Part shown: in pieces, positions 1 to 10,300 of the stretch | Position numbering within the stretch: the first letter of the stretch is position 1 | Layout of the letters: every line of letters begins with the position of its first letter | Origin: Hymenobacter wooponensis | GTDB taxonomy: Bacteria > Bacteroidota > Bacteroidia > Cytophagales > Hymenobacteraceae | Assembly (NCBI RefSeq): GCF_004745865.1 | Contig: NZ_SRKZ01000001.1 | Coordinates: 1,407,786-1,471,785 of the forward strand | DNA: 64,000 nucleotides | Reading direction: 5' to 3' | Made by a program: the position numbers and the translations under genes | Notes under the pieces: generated by a model | Databases searched by the model: none | What the model was told of the DNA's origin: nothing | What the model saw: only the letters and a program-made list of their open reading frames with translations

Positions 1-1
1 A

Positions 2-1567
2 CTGCATGATAAGCTAGATGAGCTGGACTTCCGCATTGTGCGCCTCACCCAGCCCCTGCAGCCCGGCGACTCGGTGCAGCTGAACTTCGACCTGGCCTAC
101 ACCAACCCTGGCTTCGAGAACAACGGATCCAATACCAGCGTGGTATACAATGGCACATTCGTGAACAACTCCCAGCTGCCCCGCATCGGCTACCAAGAGG
201 GCTACGAGCTCGGCGACGATGATGTGCGCAAAGAGCAAGGCCTGCAGCCCAAACCGCGCATGGCTTCGGTAAATGATTCGGCGGCCCGCATGCGGAACTA
301 CATCAGCGGCGACGGCGACTGGATTCGGTTTGAAGCCACCCTCAGCACCTCCCCCGACCAAATTGCCATTGCGCCGGGCTACCTACAGAAGGAATGGACG
401 AAAGATGGGCGCCGCTACTTCCACTACAAAATGGATGCGCCTATTCTGAATTTCTACTCCTTCCTCTCAGCCCGGTACGAGGTGTATAAGGATAAGTGGA
501 ACAACGTACCCATTGAGATTTACTACCAGCCCGGCCACGAGTACAACCTCAAGCGCATGGCCACGGGCGTAAAAAAGGCCCTGGAGTACTACACGGCTAA
601 CTTCGGCCCCTACCAGCACCGGCAGGTGCGGATTCTGGAGTTTCCCGGTTACAGCAGCTTCGCGCAGAGCTTCCCTAACACCATTCCGTTCTCCGAAAGC
701 ATCGGCTTCGTGGCCCATGTAGATTCTACTGACCCCGAGGATATTGACTACCCGCTCTACGTGACGGCCCACGAGGTGGCGCACCAGTGGTTTGGCCACC
801 AGATTGTGAGCGGCGACGTGCAAGGCGGCACGCTTATGTCGGAAACGCTGAGCCAGTACGGTGCCCTGATGGTGATGAAGCACATTTATGGCGAGGAGAA
901 AATGAAGCGCTTCCTCAAATTTGAGCTCAACTCTTACCTCACCGGCCGCACCACGGAGCGCAAGAAAGAAGTGCCACTGTACCTGGTAGAAAACCAGCCC
1001 TACATTCATTACCGCAAGGGCTCGTTGGTGATGTATGCCCTGCAGGACTACCTGGGCGAAGCGGCCGTAAACGACGCCCTTAAGGAGTACCACGATAAAG
1101 TGGCCTACCAGCGCCCCCCTTTCACCAACTCCGTAGAGTTTGTGGGCTTTATGCGCAAACACACGCCCGATTCGCTGCAATACGTGGTGACGGATCTGTT
1201 TGAGCGCATTACGCTCTATGAGAATAAAGTAGACTCGGCTACATACCGCAAGCTCCCGAACGGGCAGTACCGGGTGCAGTTCACGGTGGATACCAAGAAG
1301 CTCTACGCCGACTCACTGGGCAACGAAACTGCCGACTCGAAAGCCCGCGACTTTATTGATGTGGGCGTAATAGGCCGCAAAAAGATTAACGGCGAGTGGC
1401 AGGATGTGCCGCTCATGGTGCAAAAGCGCCGCCTTACCCCTGGCCGCAACCGCCTAGAATTTACAGTGCCCGAGAAGCCAGAGCGGGTCGGTATCGACCC
1501 GTACAACAAGCTCATTGACCGTAACCCCAACGACAACGTGAAGGCACCGGAAGAGAAAAAGGCGTAG
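2..1567 (+). CDS. M1 family metallopeptidase, C-terminal part (probably ABC-permease/M1 fusion), truncated by window edge
   Basis: The frame is open from base 2, so the gene starts left of the window; 521 residues are visible. The zinc site HEVAHQWFGH is encoded at about 770-799 and is followed by the SETLSQY segment, giving HEXXH with the third ligand Glu 20 residues on. That spacing and the ALMVM sequence after it fit the Bacteroidota proteins that fuse an ABC-2-type permease to an M1 aminopeptidase domain, rather than a free aminopeptidase N. The fusion is inferred from family knowledge because the N-terminal half is outside the window. The protein would be a membrane-anchored peptidase facing the periplasm. 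The C-terminus is charged and ends in EEKKA. A hairpin repeat (1578-1659) follows the stop directly. Confidence 0.85.
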   Translation: MHDKLDELDFRIVRLTQPLQPGDSVQLNFDLAYTNPGFENNGSNTSVVYNGTFVNNSQLPRIGYQEGYELGDDDVRKEQGLQPKPRMASVNDSAARMRNYISGDGDWIRFEATLSTSPDQIAIAPGYLQKEWTKDGRRYFHYKMDAPILNFYSFLSARYEVYKDKWNNVPIEIYYQPGHEYNLKRMATGVKKALEYYTANFGPYQHRQVRILEFPGYSSFAQSFPNTIPFSESIGFVAHVDSTDPEDIDYPLYVTAHEVAHQWFGHQIVSGDVQGGTLMSETLSQYGALMVMKHIYGEEKMKRFLKFELNSYLTGRTTERKKEVPLYLVENQPYIHYRKGSLVMYALQDYLGEAAVNDALKEYHDKVAYQRPPFTNSVEFVGFMRKHTPDSLQYVVTDLFERITLYENKVDSATYRKLPNGQYRVQFTVDTKKLYADSLGNETADSKARDFIDVGVIGRKKINGEWQDVPLMVQKRRLTPGRNRLEFTVPEKPERVGIDPYNKLIDRNPNDNVKAPEEKKA

Positions 1568-1577
1568 CCAGGCTCGT

Positions 1578-1659
1578 CTGTCATTGCGAGCGAAGTGAGG
1601 AAACTGGGTTACTGGCCTAGAAGCTTGATCCCGATTCCTCGCTTCGCTCGAAATGACAG
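1578..1659. repeat. Palindromic MITE/REP-like element
   Basis: Two 25-bp arms (1578-1602 and 1635-1659) are inverted copies with 2 mismatches and enclose a 32-bp loop that carries GGCCTAG. The arm core TCATTGCGAGCGAAG resembles dispersed intergenic repeats I recall from Bacteroidota and other phyla. Only one copy is seen in this window. It could also act as a hairpin downstream of the M1 gene. Confidence 0.65.
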
Positions 1660-1690
1660 TTCTGGATACCTTAACAGGCCTAGATATAGA

Positions 1691-1718
1691 AGCCCAGCCG
1701 TTACTGGCTGGGCTTTTT
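1691..1718 (+). terminator. Intrinsic terminator
   Basis: Arms AGCCCAGCC and GGCTGGGCT are separated by 6 bases and followed by a T run. It ends the M1 peptidase transcript just before the promoter box at 1747. Confidence 0.7.
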
Positions 1719-1746
1719 ATTGGGAAAAGACCAACTACAGCTTTGC

Positions 1747-1754
1747 TACCTTTG
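1747..1754 (+). promoter_or_regulatory. Bacteroidota -7 promoter box TACCTTTG
   Basis: Matches the TAnnTTTG box. The gene start at 1859 is about 100 bases downstream. A clear -33 TTG at normal spacing is not visible. Confidence 0.5.
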
Positions 1755-1858
1755 CGGCCAGAAACCATTGCGGCGCTAGGCCACTAACTTTGGCCCGGAA
1801 TCTGCAATACGCCTTCATAACACTGCTTTTCTGCTATTCTGCCTGTCTTCTTCTGAAC

Positions 1859-2320
1859 ATGAAACGTATCTTATTCTTTGCTGCCGCTGTGCTGGCTTTC
1901 TCTACCGCCCAGGCTCAGACGTCGCCGACCAAGGTGAAAACCAAAACCAAGACTGCTAACGGCACGGAAATCAAAACCAAGTCGGAGGCTGCTGCTGAGC
2001 CGGTTACGCTGAATGGCCCCATCAAGCGGGTAGAAACACTCTCGGGCATTGATATTTTCCCGACTTCTGACGGGCAGCGCATTATGCTCAGCTTCACGCA
2101 GCAGTTCACCGTGCCCGGCACCCTGGTAATGACCAACTATAAAAAGGTACCAGTGTACACTACCGCTCTTGACCCCCAGAACAACACCGGTGAGCCAGTT
2201 GATTTGGGCCGCATTCCGGCAGGCTCCTATCTGGTAGAGGCCAAAACTGGCAACTACGTGTACTGGAAGAAGGTCAACATCAAGTACCCTTCAACGGCGG
2301 TATCTAAAAAGCGCCGCTAG
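1859..2320 (+). CDS. Small secreted protein of unknown function
   Basis: 153 residues. The ATG at 1859 is chosen because it opens a clean signal peptide (MKRILFFAAAVLAFSTAQAQ); the upstream in-frame sequence is leader and repeat DNA. The mature part starts with a Lys/Thr-rich stretch, then a compact beta-rich domain with the pattern GRIPAGSYLVEAKTG. That pattern recalls the end of a T9SS-type sorting fold, but the usual YPNP signature is missing, so I do not call it cargo. It ends in a basic tail (KKRR). The stop TAG lies inside a CTAGGCC motif. Transcribed alone: promoter box at 1747, terminator at 2342-2378. No function recognised. Confidence 0.7.
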   Translation: MKRILFFAAAVLAFSTAQAQTSPTKVKTKTKTANGTEIKTKSEAAAEPVTLNGPIKRVETLSGIDIFPTSDGQRIMLSFTQQFTVPGTLVMTNYKKVPVYTTALDPQNNTGEPVDLGRIPAGSYLVEAKTGNYVYWKKVNIKYPSTAVSKKRR

Positions 2321-2341
2321 GCCACTCTTGGCACCTTCTGC

Positions 2342-2378
2342 AGCTCCGAAATCGTTCTGGTTTCGGAGCTTTGCTTTA
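2342..2378 (+). terminator. Intrinsic terminator
   Basis: Perfect 10-bp arms AGCTCCGAAA and TTTCGGAGCT with a 9-base loop, followed by TTGCTTT. Confidence 0.75.
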
Positions 2379-2434
2379 TTGCCCGCCGCCCAGGTGGCCT
2401 AGGGCTTCTTCTGACTCTTGTTACTTCCTTTTTG

Positions 2435-2998
2435 ATGAAAGTATTGCAGTTTTTCCGGGCCGCGCCGCTTCTGCTGGTGCTAGGTGCTTTGCTAGCCTTT
2501 GCTGGCCCTAAGCTGAAAAAGACGGCCGTTACTAAAAATATTTCCGTGGGCGTGCCCGAAGGGTTTCAACCCCTCCCCGACGATGGCATTGCGGCCAAAT
2601 ATCCTGCCCCACGCAAACCGCTGGCCGTATTCAGCAACCCCAATGGCCGCGTCGACTTCAGCGTAGCGCAGAAACCTACCACCTTCAGCAACCGCGACTA
2701 TCCGCTGCTGCTCAAGATTTACAAAGCCAGCATTCAGAACATGTACTCCAAGGTGGAGTTTCTGAAGGAAGAGGTGCGCACCGTGAACAAGCGCGAATTT
2801 GTGGCCCTGGAGTTTGTCTCGACGGTCACCGATAACCGCCGCGGCAGCAACCTGGCTCCCATCCGCAAGTACCAGATGGTGCAATACGCCATTGAGGGCG
2901 ACCAGCTTTTCGTATTTACGTTTGATGCCCCGGCTGAGGAGCAGCGTCAGTGGCAACCCGTAGCTCAGGGGGTTATGGCTAGCATCAACATGAAATAA
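2435..2998 (+). CDS. Exported protein of unknown function
   Basis: 187 residues starting at the ATG at 2435; a TTG one codon earlier is less likely. An N-terminal hydrophobic segment (about residues 8-24, ending AFAGPK) is a signal peptide or anchor. The rest alternates beta strands and one helix and includes ISVGVPEGFQPLPDDGIAAKYP and RVDFSVAQ, a layout that reminds me of PsbP/DcrB-like folds. That resemblance is an inference from pattern only. No Cys for lipidation and no catalytic motif seen. It stands alone between a terminator and a palindromic repeat (3051-3134). Confidence 0.7.
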   Translation: MKVLQFFRAAPLLLVLGALLAFAGPKLKKTAVTKNISVGVPEGFQPLPDDGIAAKYPAPRKPLAVFSNPNGRVDFSVAQKPTTFSNRDYPLLLKIYKASIQNMYSKVEFLKEEVRTVNKREFVALEFVSTVTDNRRGSNLAPIRKYQMVQYAIEGDQLFVFTFDAPAEEQRQWQPVAQGVMASINMK

Positions 2999-3050
2999 GC
3001 GGTGAGGTAGTAGAGTCGTATAGTCACTCAGCCCATCAGCCGCTCAACCG

Positions 3051-3134
3051 CCTCATCCTGACGCAGGCAGGTTCTTCTCACACTGGCAGAGTACTGGCCT
3101 AATGTAGAAAGATCCTGCCTGCGCCAGGATGAGG
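3051..3134. repeat. Palindromic MITE/REP-like element, second type
   Basis: Arms 3051-3071 and 3114-3134 are 21 bp with 1 mismatch; the arm begins CCTCATCCTGACGCAGG. The pairing continues imperfectly into the loop, which contains GGCCTA. Its sequence is unrelated to the element at 1578-1659. It lies 53 bases upstream of tadA. Confidence 0.65.
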
Positions 3135-3187
3135 TGCTAAAGAGCCTTGCCACCTTCCTTCTTCACAACTTCGCAAATACACCACGT

Positions 3188-3634
3188 ATGACTCTTTCTC
3201 TTTATTCTGATGAGCAATACATGCGCGAGGCACTAAAGCAGGCCCGGTATGCTTTCGAGGAAGAAGAAATTCCGATTGGAGCGGTAGTAGTGATGGACCG
3301 CCAGATTATTGCCCGGGCCTACAATCAAACCGAGAAGCTGCGCGACGTAACAGCCCACGCTGAAATGCTGGCCCTTACGGCCGCCGCCAACCATCTCGGC
3401 AACAAGTACCTACAGGAGTGCACGCTCTACGTCACGGTAGAGCCCTGCGTGATGTGCGCGGGGGCCACGGCGTGGTCTCAGGTGAAGCGCGTGGTATATG
3501 GCACCCATGAGCCCAAGTTTGGCTTTCGGCGGCACGGCAATCTGCTCCACCCCAAATCGGAACTGGTAACGGGCATCCTGGCCGACGAGTGCGGGGCCTT
3601 GATGCAGGATTTCTTTGCCCGGAAGCGGAGATAA
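3188..3634 (+). CDS. tadA: tRNA-specific adenosine deaminase TadA
   Basis: 148 residues. It converts A34 to inosine in the anticodon of tRNA-Arg(ACG). The cytidine-deaminase-fold zinc site is complete: His57-Ala-Glu59 (TAHAEM), where Glu59 is the proton shuttle, and Pro86-Cys87-x-x-Cys90 (EPCVMC). The IPIGAVVV strand is also typical. The ATG at 3188 gives the usual family N-terminus; the longer frame from 3134 would run into the palindromic repeat. Length is normal for TadA. Monocistronic by spacing: 189 bases of repeat-bearing DNA upstream and sodA 146 bases downstream with its own start. Confidence 0.95.
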   Translation: MTLSLYSDEQYMREALKQARYAFEEEEIPIGAVVVMDRQIIARAYNQTEKLRDVTAHAEMLALTAAANHLGNKYLQECTLYVTVEPCVMCAGATAWSQVKRVVYGTHEPKFGFRRHGNLLHPKSELVTGILADECGALMQDFFARKRR

Positions 3635-3780
3635 GCGGTAATCGGCTACTTTTGGCCGCGTTCGTAACCCTAAGTGGGTTGCAGCGGTTATAACCTGACG
3701 CCCGGCCGCTGCTTCTCCTGAAGCGCTAGGCCAGGCATAAGGAGTTGTCTCTCATTCCACCTTACAAACACATTCCAATC

Positions 3781-4389
<609 letters not shown>

Positions 4390-4416
4390 CCCTCTAGCCC
4401 TTCTTAGTTCTTGTGA

Positions 4417-4449
4417 AAGCCCTTCTGCCACACGCGGAAGGGCTTTTTA
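4417..4449 (+). terminator. Intrinsic terminator of sodA
   Basis: Arms AAGCCCTTC and GAAGGGCTT around an 11-base loop, followed by TTTTATTT. Confidence 0.8.
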
Positions 4450-4546
4450 TTTGCCTAGGCGTATCCAACAAATATGAGGCGCTTGGCTAGGCCACCCACA
4501 GGCCAAGGCCGGCTGGCCTACGCACTTAGCCAGGAAAGATTTCTTG

Positions 4547-4554
4547 TATCTTTA
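4547..4554 (+). promoter_or_regulatory. Possible -7 promoter box TATCTTTA
   Basis: One base off TAnnTTTG, 43 bases before the transporter start at 4597. No clear -33 element. Confidence 0.35.
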
Positions 4555-4596
4555 GGTTCAAAATACTGTCCCCTTTCTTTTTTCAACCGCAATTAC

Positions 4597-5889
4597 ATGA
4601 GTACGAAGCTGCGTCTCATTATTCTGAGCTTTTTACAGTTTTTTATCTGGGGTTCGTGGCTGATAACTATCGGTGCGTACTGGTTCCAGACCAAGCAGTG
4701 GTCGGGGGCCCAATTCGGGGCTATTTTCTCCACCATGGGCATTGCCTCCATCTTCATGCCCTCCCTCATGGGCATTGTGGCCGATAAATGGATGAACGCC
4801 GAGAAGCTCTATGGACTGCTGCACATTCTGGGTGGCCTAGTGCTCCTCACTATCCCCTTCGTGGCCGACCCCGGCACGTTTTTCTGGGTGATTCTGCTGA
4901 ACATGATCTTCTACATGCCCACGCTGGCCCTCTCCATTGCCGTGTCGTACTCGGTGCTGAAGCGCGAGGGGTATGATGTGGTTAAGTATTACCCACCCAT
5001 TCGGGTGTGGGGCACCGTTGGCTTCATTGTGGCCATGTGGACGGTGAGCCTACTAGGTTTCGAGAAATCAGCCAACCAGTTTTACGTGGCAGCCGCGGCG
5101 GCCATTCTGCTAGGCCTCTACTCATTTACGCTGCCCAAGTGCCCCCCCACTGCCAAAGACACGCCGAGCCGTTCTCTGGTAGATGTGCTGGGCCTCAAGT
5201 CGTTTGCCCTGCTGCGCGACACCAAGATGCTGACCTTCTTCCTGTTCGCACTCCTACTGGGCGCGGCGCTGCAGCTCACCAATGCTTACGGCGACACTTT
5301 CCTGCACGATTTTGACAAGGTGCCAGCTTACCAGGATACGTTTGCGGTGAAGTATCCGGCCATCATCATGTCTATCTCGCAGATTTCCGAGACGCTGTTT
5401 ATCCTGGCTATTCCCTTCTTCCTGCGCCGCTTTGGCATTAAGCAAGTAATGCTGTTCAGCATGCTGGCCTGGGTGCTGCGCTTTGGCCTACTGGCCTACG
5501 GCACCCCCGATAACCCCGGCATCTGGCTGATTGTGCTTTCCTGCATTGTGTATGGCATGGCCTTCGACTTCTTCAACATCTCCGGCTCGTTGTTCGTCGA
5601 AACCCAGACGGCATCGTCCATCCGGGCCAGCGCCCAGGGCTTGTTCATGATGATGACCAATGGCTTCGGCGCGGTGCTCGGCAGTTCAGTGAGTGGCATC
5701 GTTATCGAGAAGTACTTCACCGCTGCCGACGGTATCACGAAGGACTGGCACAGCATCTGGCTAGCATTTGCTGCTTACGCCCTGGTTATTGCGGTGCTAT
5801 TCGTTGTTCTTTTCAAGCACAAGCACAATCCGCAGCAGCTTGAGGATACCGAGCCTTCCGAGCACTTGTTGTCGGTGGAGCCGGCCTAG
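4597..5889 (+). CDS. MFS transporter of the nucleoside:H+ symporter type
   Basis: 430 residues with about 12 hydrophobic membrane segments. The N-terminus (LRLIILSFLQFFIWGSWLIT, then GAYWF) and the segments GIASIFMPSLMGIVADKW and IRVWGTVGFI match the NupG/XapB nucleoside permease family of the major facilitator superfamily. The likely substrate is a nucleoside taken up with protons; the exact substrate cannot be read from sequence. The ATG at 4597 places the start at the first membrane helix. The C-terminus is a short acidic cytoplasmic tail. The stop codon lies within GGCCTAGGCC. A GC-rich hairpin separates it from the AAA ATPase gene. Confidence 0.85.
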   Translation: MSTKLRLIILSFLQFFIWGSWLITIGAYWFQTKQWSGAQFGAIFSTMGIASIFMPSLMGIVADKWMNAEKLYGLLHILGGLVLLTIPFVADPGTFFWVILLNMIFYMPTLALSIAVSYSVLKREGYDVVKYYPPIRVWGTVGFIVAMWTVSLLGFEKSANQFYVAAAAAILLGLYSFTLPKCPPTAKDTPSRSLVDVLGLKSFALLRDTKMLTFFLFALLLGAALQLTNAYGDTFLHDFDKVPAYQDTFAVKYPAIIMSISQISETLFILAIPFFLRRFGIKQVMLFSMLAWVLRFGLLAYGTPDNPGIWLIVLSCIVYGMAFDFFNISGSLFVETQTASSIRASAQGLFMMMTNGFGAVLGSSVSGIVIEKYFTAADGITKDWHSIWLAFAAYALVIAVLFVVLFKHKHNPQQLEDTEPSEHLLSVEPA

Positions 5890-5916
5890 GCCTACCATAC
5901 GCATAATGAGCTAACC

Positions 5917-5956
5917 TGCGCCGCCCGTGCCGCCATCTGGCGGGGCGGGCGGCGCA
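5917..5956 (+). terminator. GC-rich hairpin, probable terminator
   Basis: 19-bp arms (5917-5935 and 5938-5956, 2 mismatches) with a 2-base loop between the transporter and the AAA gene. It is followed by a weak T-rich stretch (ATTTTCTCTT). Confidence 0.55.
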
Positions 5957-5986
5957 GCCATTTTCTCTTCCTTTATCCAGTCAGAT

Positions 5987-7102
5987 ATGAGTACAGAATT
6001 ACCCATTATTTCTGCCTCAGCGCCCAGTTGTGCTGATACGTTCGATAGTACAAACTACTTTCTCCCACTGGCGTGGTTTAACCAGCACTTTGGTGTGCTG
6101 CCGCGCAAGCTCATCTTTCAGCTGGCCAATACCGACGCCCGCACGGCTGTACTGCAGGCTCTTGGTGCTCGCTATGACTTGGAGCAGGCCACCGTAGCCC
6201 ACTCAGTATACATTGAAAAGGTAGACCAAGATCCTGAGTTAAACGTATGGGCGCTGCGGCTAGCCCCGCACCTGCTACTGCTTGTCGGCGACTACGGGAC
6301 CTACAATGAGCGGGGCGTACAGGTTTTTTACTCTCCCGCCACCGATGCAGCCGAACTGGCGGCCCTACGTGAACTGCTACTGGCACACGTTGAAACCGGG
6401 CAGCAAGAGCGGCAGCGGATTCACGTGCTGCGCCTGGCCTACAACGACCTGGAGTTCACGCCCCTCGACATCAAGATTCCGGCACTGGACCTAAGCACTC
6501 ACTACAACGACGACCTGCTGCCCGCCCACGAGACCATTGTGCGGCGCCTGCAGCAGCCCCAAGACAAAGGAATTGTTATTCTGCACGGGCCGCCCGGCAC
6601 TGGCAAGACCAGCTACATTCGTCACCTCTGCGGCCTTACTGATAAGCCCAAGCTGTTCATTCCGCCCAACCTAGCTGCCCGCATCGCCGACCCCGAGTTT
6701 ATCAACCTGCTCCACGATAATACCAACTCCATCCTCATCATTGAGGACGCGGAGGCGCTACTGACCAAGCGCGACGCGGCCGGCGGTGGCCCTAGCGCCG
6801 TCAGCAACCTACTCAACCTCTCCGACGGGTTGCTAGCCGACTGCTTCCATATTCAGGTAGTGTGCACTTTCAATACCGACCTCTCCCGCATCGACAGCGC
6901 GCTATTGCGCAAGGGCCGGCTAATTGCAGCATATCATTTTCAGCCCCTTGCCGAGGCTAAAGCCGAAGCCCTAGCTAGCAGTCTAGGCCACCACTCTGTA
7001 CTGGGAGCTGCCACTGTACTAGCCGATATCTATAACCGTGAAGAGGGAGAATATGAGGTAGGTAAAACTGCCAAACGCATCGGTTTCGGAGTGCATAAGT
7101 AA
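5987..7102 (+). CDS. AAA family ATPase, Bcs1-like core, function unknown
   Basis: 371 residues from the ATG at 5987, six bases after the hairpin-containing leader. The N-terminal 190 residues form a domain I do not recognise. The AAA core then has Walker A GPPGTGKTS (about residues 203-211), Walker B SILIIEDAEALL (about 246-257), a sensor-1 region VVCTFNTDLSRID and the arginine segment ALLRKGRLIAAY. The order resembles Bcs1/ClpX-like AAA proteins that remodel other proteins. No membrane segment or protease domain is present. It is flanked by terminators on both sides, so no operon partner suggests a substrate. Confidence 0.75.
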   Translation: MSTELPIISASAPSCADTFDSTNYFLPLAWFNQHFGVLPRKLIFQLANTDARTAVLQALGARYDLEQATVAHSVYIEKVDQDPELNVWALRLAPHLLLLVGDYGTYNERGVQVFYSPATDAAELAALRELLLAHVETGQQERQRIHVLRLAYNDLEFTPLDIKIPALDLSTHYNDDLLPAHETIVRRLQQPQDKGIVILHGPPGTGKTSYIRHLCGLTDKPKLFIPPNLAARIADPEFINLLHDNTNSILIIEDAEALLTKRDAAGGGPSAVSNLLNLSDGLLADCFHIQVVCTFNTDLSRIDSALLRKGRLIAAYHFQPLAEAKAEALASSLGHHSVLGAATVLADIYNREEGEYEVGKTAKRIGFGVHK

Positions 7103-7151
7103 GCTCCTCAGTACATATTCAGTATAAATCTGGCATTAAACCAGTATAAAT

Positions 7152-7186
7152 AAAAAGCCGCTTTGCACTCAGCAAAGCGGCTTTTT
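7152..7186 (+). terminator. Intrinsic terminator of the AAA ATPase gene
   Basis: 14-bp arms around AAAAAGCCGCTTTG/CAAAGCGGCTTTTT with T run. Symmetric A/T flanks would let it work in both directions. Closely similar to the hairpin at 12307-12343. Confidence 0.85.
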
Positions 7187-7376
7187 GTGCAATATAAGAG
7201 GCTCTGATGCTTAGAGCTACTCACGGATGCAGAAAGAGATATAGGCCCCGTTCAATCCTGCTTTTTAAGCTAAGCTCCTTAAGATACAAGGCTGCTGCAT
7301 GAGACGAATAATTACGCTGAGCATAGTCACCATAGAGGAACGCCATCAGATAATAAACGGCATTCCTTTGGGCCTA

Positions 7377-10300
7377 CTACAGCACAGTAATACGCTTCAT
7401 AATCCGGCCTTTTGCAGTTTTCACCACCACTACGTACAACCCGGCCCGATGCCTTGCTAGTGGCAGTGTGAGTTCATCGCCCACAGCCGCAGATGCCGTT
7501 TGGCTGCTGATTAAGCTACCACGGGCATCATACACCCACACCTGCTGTACCGTAACATCTGCTTTCTGCCAATTGACTTTCACATCTCCTTGCGTAGGGT
7601 TAGGATACACCACAACGGCATCATGAGGAGCAAGTGCCGTGACAGTAAAGTTCTGAGAGGAGCGCCCCTGGCCTCCCACCCCCGACACCATTAAGGCGCC
7701 CGTGCTGGCTCCGCGGGGCACTAAAGCTAGTAGGCGAGTAGCCGAGGTTTCCAGTACTTGCGCAGCCACACCGTTGAAATAGATGGAATCGGCTTTTCCT
7801 TCCTCATGGAAGTTTCGCCCTTCTATGGTCACCAGGGTTCCTACCGTTCCCGCTTGCGGCGAAAAGGATGTGATAGTAGGCGCGGGAATAACCGTAAAAT
7901 CAGCGGCACCCATGGCTTCACCCCCTGGAGTCTGAACCTTAATTTGGCCTGACTGAGCTCCAGCGGGTACTTTCACCAGCAAGCTGCGGCTGGCAGCCTG
8001 TTGCAGCACCTGGGCCGTGCGGCCGCCAGTAAACGTAACCACGTTGCGGGCGGCGTTGGTGGAGAAGTTTGTACCACTTAGGCTTATCGTTGCCCCTACA
8101 CTGGCTCTACCCGGTGCTACGGCCGTAAGGGTAGGCGCATACCACACCATGAAGGCTTGCGGGCTTTCCACTGCTCCCCCTCGCGTACGCAACCGAAGTT
8201 TGCCCAGCGTAGCTCCAGCAGGCACCTCCACCTGTAGGGTAGTAGCAGAAGCCTGCAGCACGCGAGCTGCTACCCCGTTAAACTCAACCGTGTCTTGTGC
8301 AGCCAAAGCTGAGAAATGGGTACCCGTTACTGTGACAACAGTTCCCGGGCGTCCTTCACTGGGTGCAACGTCCGTGATAGTCGGCGGCTGAAATACGGTG
8401 AAGTTGCTACGGCTTGTGCCATCAGAAGTGGTTAGCACCAGTGAGCCAGTAGTAGCTCCGGCTGGTACCCGTACCGTGAGTGTGGTAGCCGTAGCACTCA
8501 GCACAGGCGCTGCTACTCCGTCGAAAACAACACGATTTGCCGTAGCCGTAGGTAAGAAATGGCGGCCGGTAAGCGTAACAAGCGTACCGAAGCGGCCTTC
8601 CGCAGGCGCTACGCTGGCAATAGCGGGCAGCGCTAGCACATCAGAATAGGAAAGCGCCACGGCTGGATCAACCGTACGCGGCACATCATAGATACGGTTG
8701 GTGGTTGTGTTCGTGCGTACTGGTTCGTTGTAGTCGAAGAAAATATCAGCGAAATTATCGATGCGGGTACGGGCCGCAAGCACCGCCTTCGGCCGGATGC
8801 TAAACTGTATCAGGCCGTTGCTACCCAAGGGGTTGCTGGCACTGTCGGGCAGCATAATGTTGTCGAAGGTGAAGGTGAGCACCGGGCGCTGCTGGCCTGC
8901 TACCGCAAGCCGGTATGAATGTGACGCCGCGTTTATTTGCAGAGTGCTCAGGTCCAGATCAGCCGAAATCGTATCAACCACCACTACCCGGTAGGCCACA
9001 TCATTGCCGGTATTTTGAAACCGCACTTGGTAACGCAAGGCCTGATTGGTAGGCGTAAAATGCTGGGCCGTGACGCCTACGGGCACTACTTGCTTATCAT
9101 TGGGGTCATACGAGTCGAGGATGGGCTGGCAATCTTCGGCCATTTCTGGAGCGGTTTCCGCTGGAGGCATTGCCATCATAGCTGGGCTAGGCGCCGAGCT
9201 GGTGCGCAGCCCGGGTAGCTCCACCGTGGCACTGGCCACTCTACTGGTTGGATGCTGATCAGGCTGGTCAGTTTCGATGCGGACGACTGGGCCCGTAGCC
9301 GTCCATCTAAATACTAGGCTGTCGCGCGAGGCCAACGATATGTTGCGCTGTAAAGCAAGTTGCGCATCCTGGTAAATGCGTAGGCCTACACTATCGGTGG
9401 TAGCGCCTAGGCCACTATTGCGCACCACAAAGCGCACTTGGTTACCAGCTTGCTCATGGCCACTGACGGTGAGGGAAGCCTGGTCCCAGCCAGAGGAGGT
9501 GGGGTACGTATTACCGGGAGTAATCCAGGCTTTGGTACATAATGTAAGGCCCCGAATGCCTGTATTACCGCAACTCACGGAATCCTCAATGCTGATTATA
9601 CCGCGCTGGTTGGGCTGCAGGGTACCCACTTCAAAAAGGTAGTTGCCTGCGGCATCACGGGTATGGGGCACATTGGCGCGCAGAAAGTTGACGTACTGCG
9701 GCAAGGCTACTTTAACCACAGCATTGCTTGCCGCAGCGTACCCAATGTTGGCGTACGAAACAGTAGTGACGTTCCGGGCGCACCGGCGACGGCGGCCAGC
9801 TACGTTGATGGTCAAGTACGATGCGGCGCTTACTCGGTCACCAAAATCAGGACCTACCACTGAGGTGCCGTAGGAGGTAAACCGGAGGGGCACTGAATTG
9901 CTACAAAGCGGCTGAACTATGTGGCCTGGCTGCTGGGTAGGCACTATCTGGCGCAGAACAAACGTGCCGGTATCTACCTCTATACTGTAGTTGCCATTTT
10001 CGTCTGAAAGGCCATAATAGTTACCCGGCTCGGCCACTATCACCATGTTTGGTAGCCCCGGCTCCGTCGGGTCTGGCGTGCAGTTGTTATTCAGGTCTTG
10101 GTACACCCTGCCTGTAATCAGGTTAGCGGGGTGCAGGTCAGTGGCGGTATAAAACCGGAGAACATCATTGTTTACCATACCCGTCACAAGCCGGGTACCA
10201 TTTGAGTTTATGGCCAGCAAGTTGGCCCGTACAGGCAGCTTTTTCTGCTGGCTACTGTTAGCGGCATACATGGTCACGAAGTCATCTTTGCCCACACTGG

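Noticed and set aside
467..1180. 237-codon open frame opposite the M1 peptidase
   Set aside because: Antisense to a gene with an intact zinc motif; low-complexity His/Val-rich translation.
7324..7365. Hairpin AGGAACGCC/GGCATTCCT after the NHL/IPT gene
   Set aside because: The pairing is interrupted and no T run follows on the minus strand, so it is not called as a terminator.
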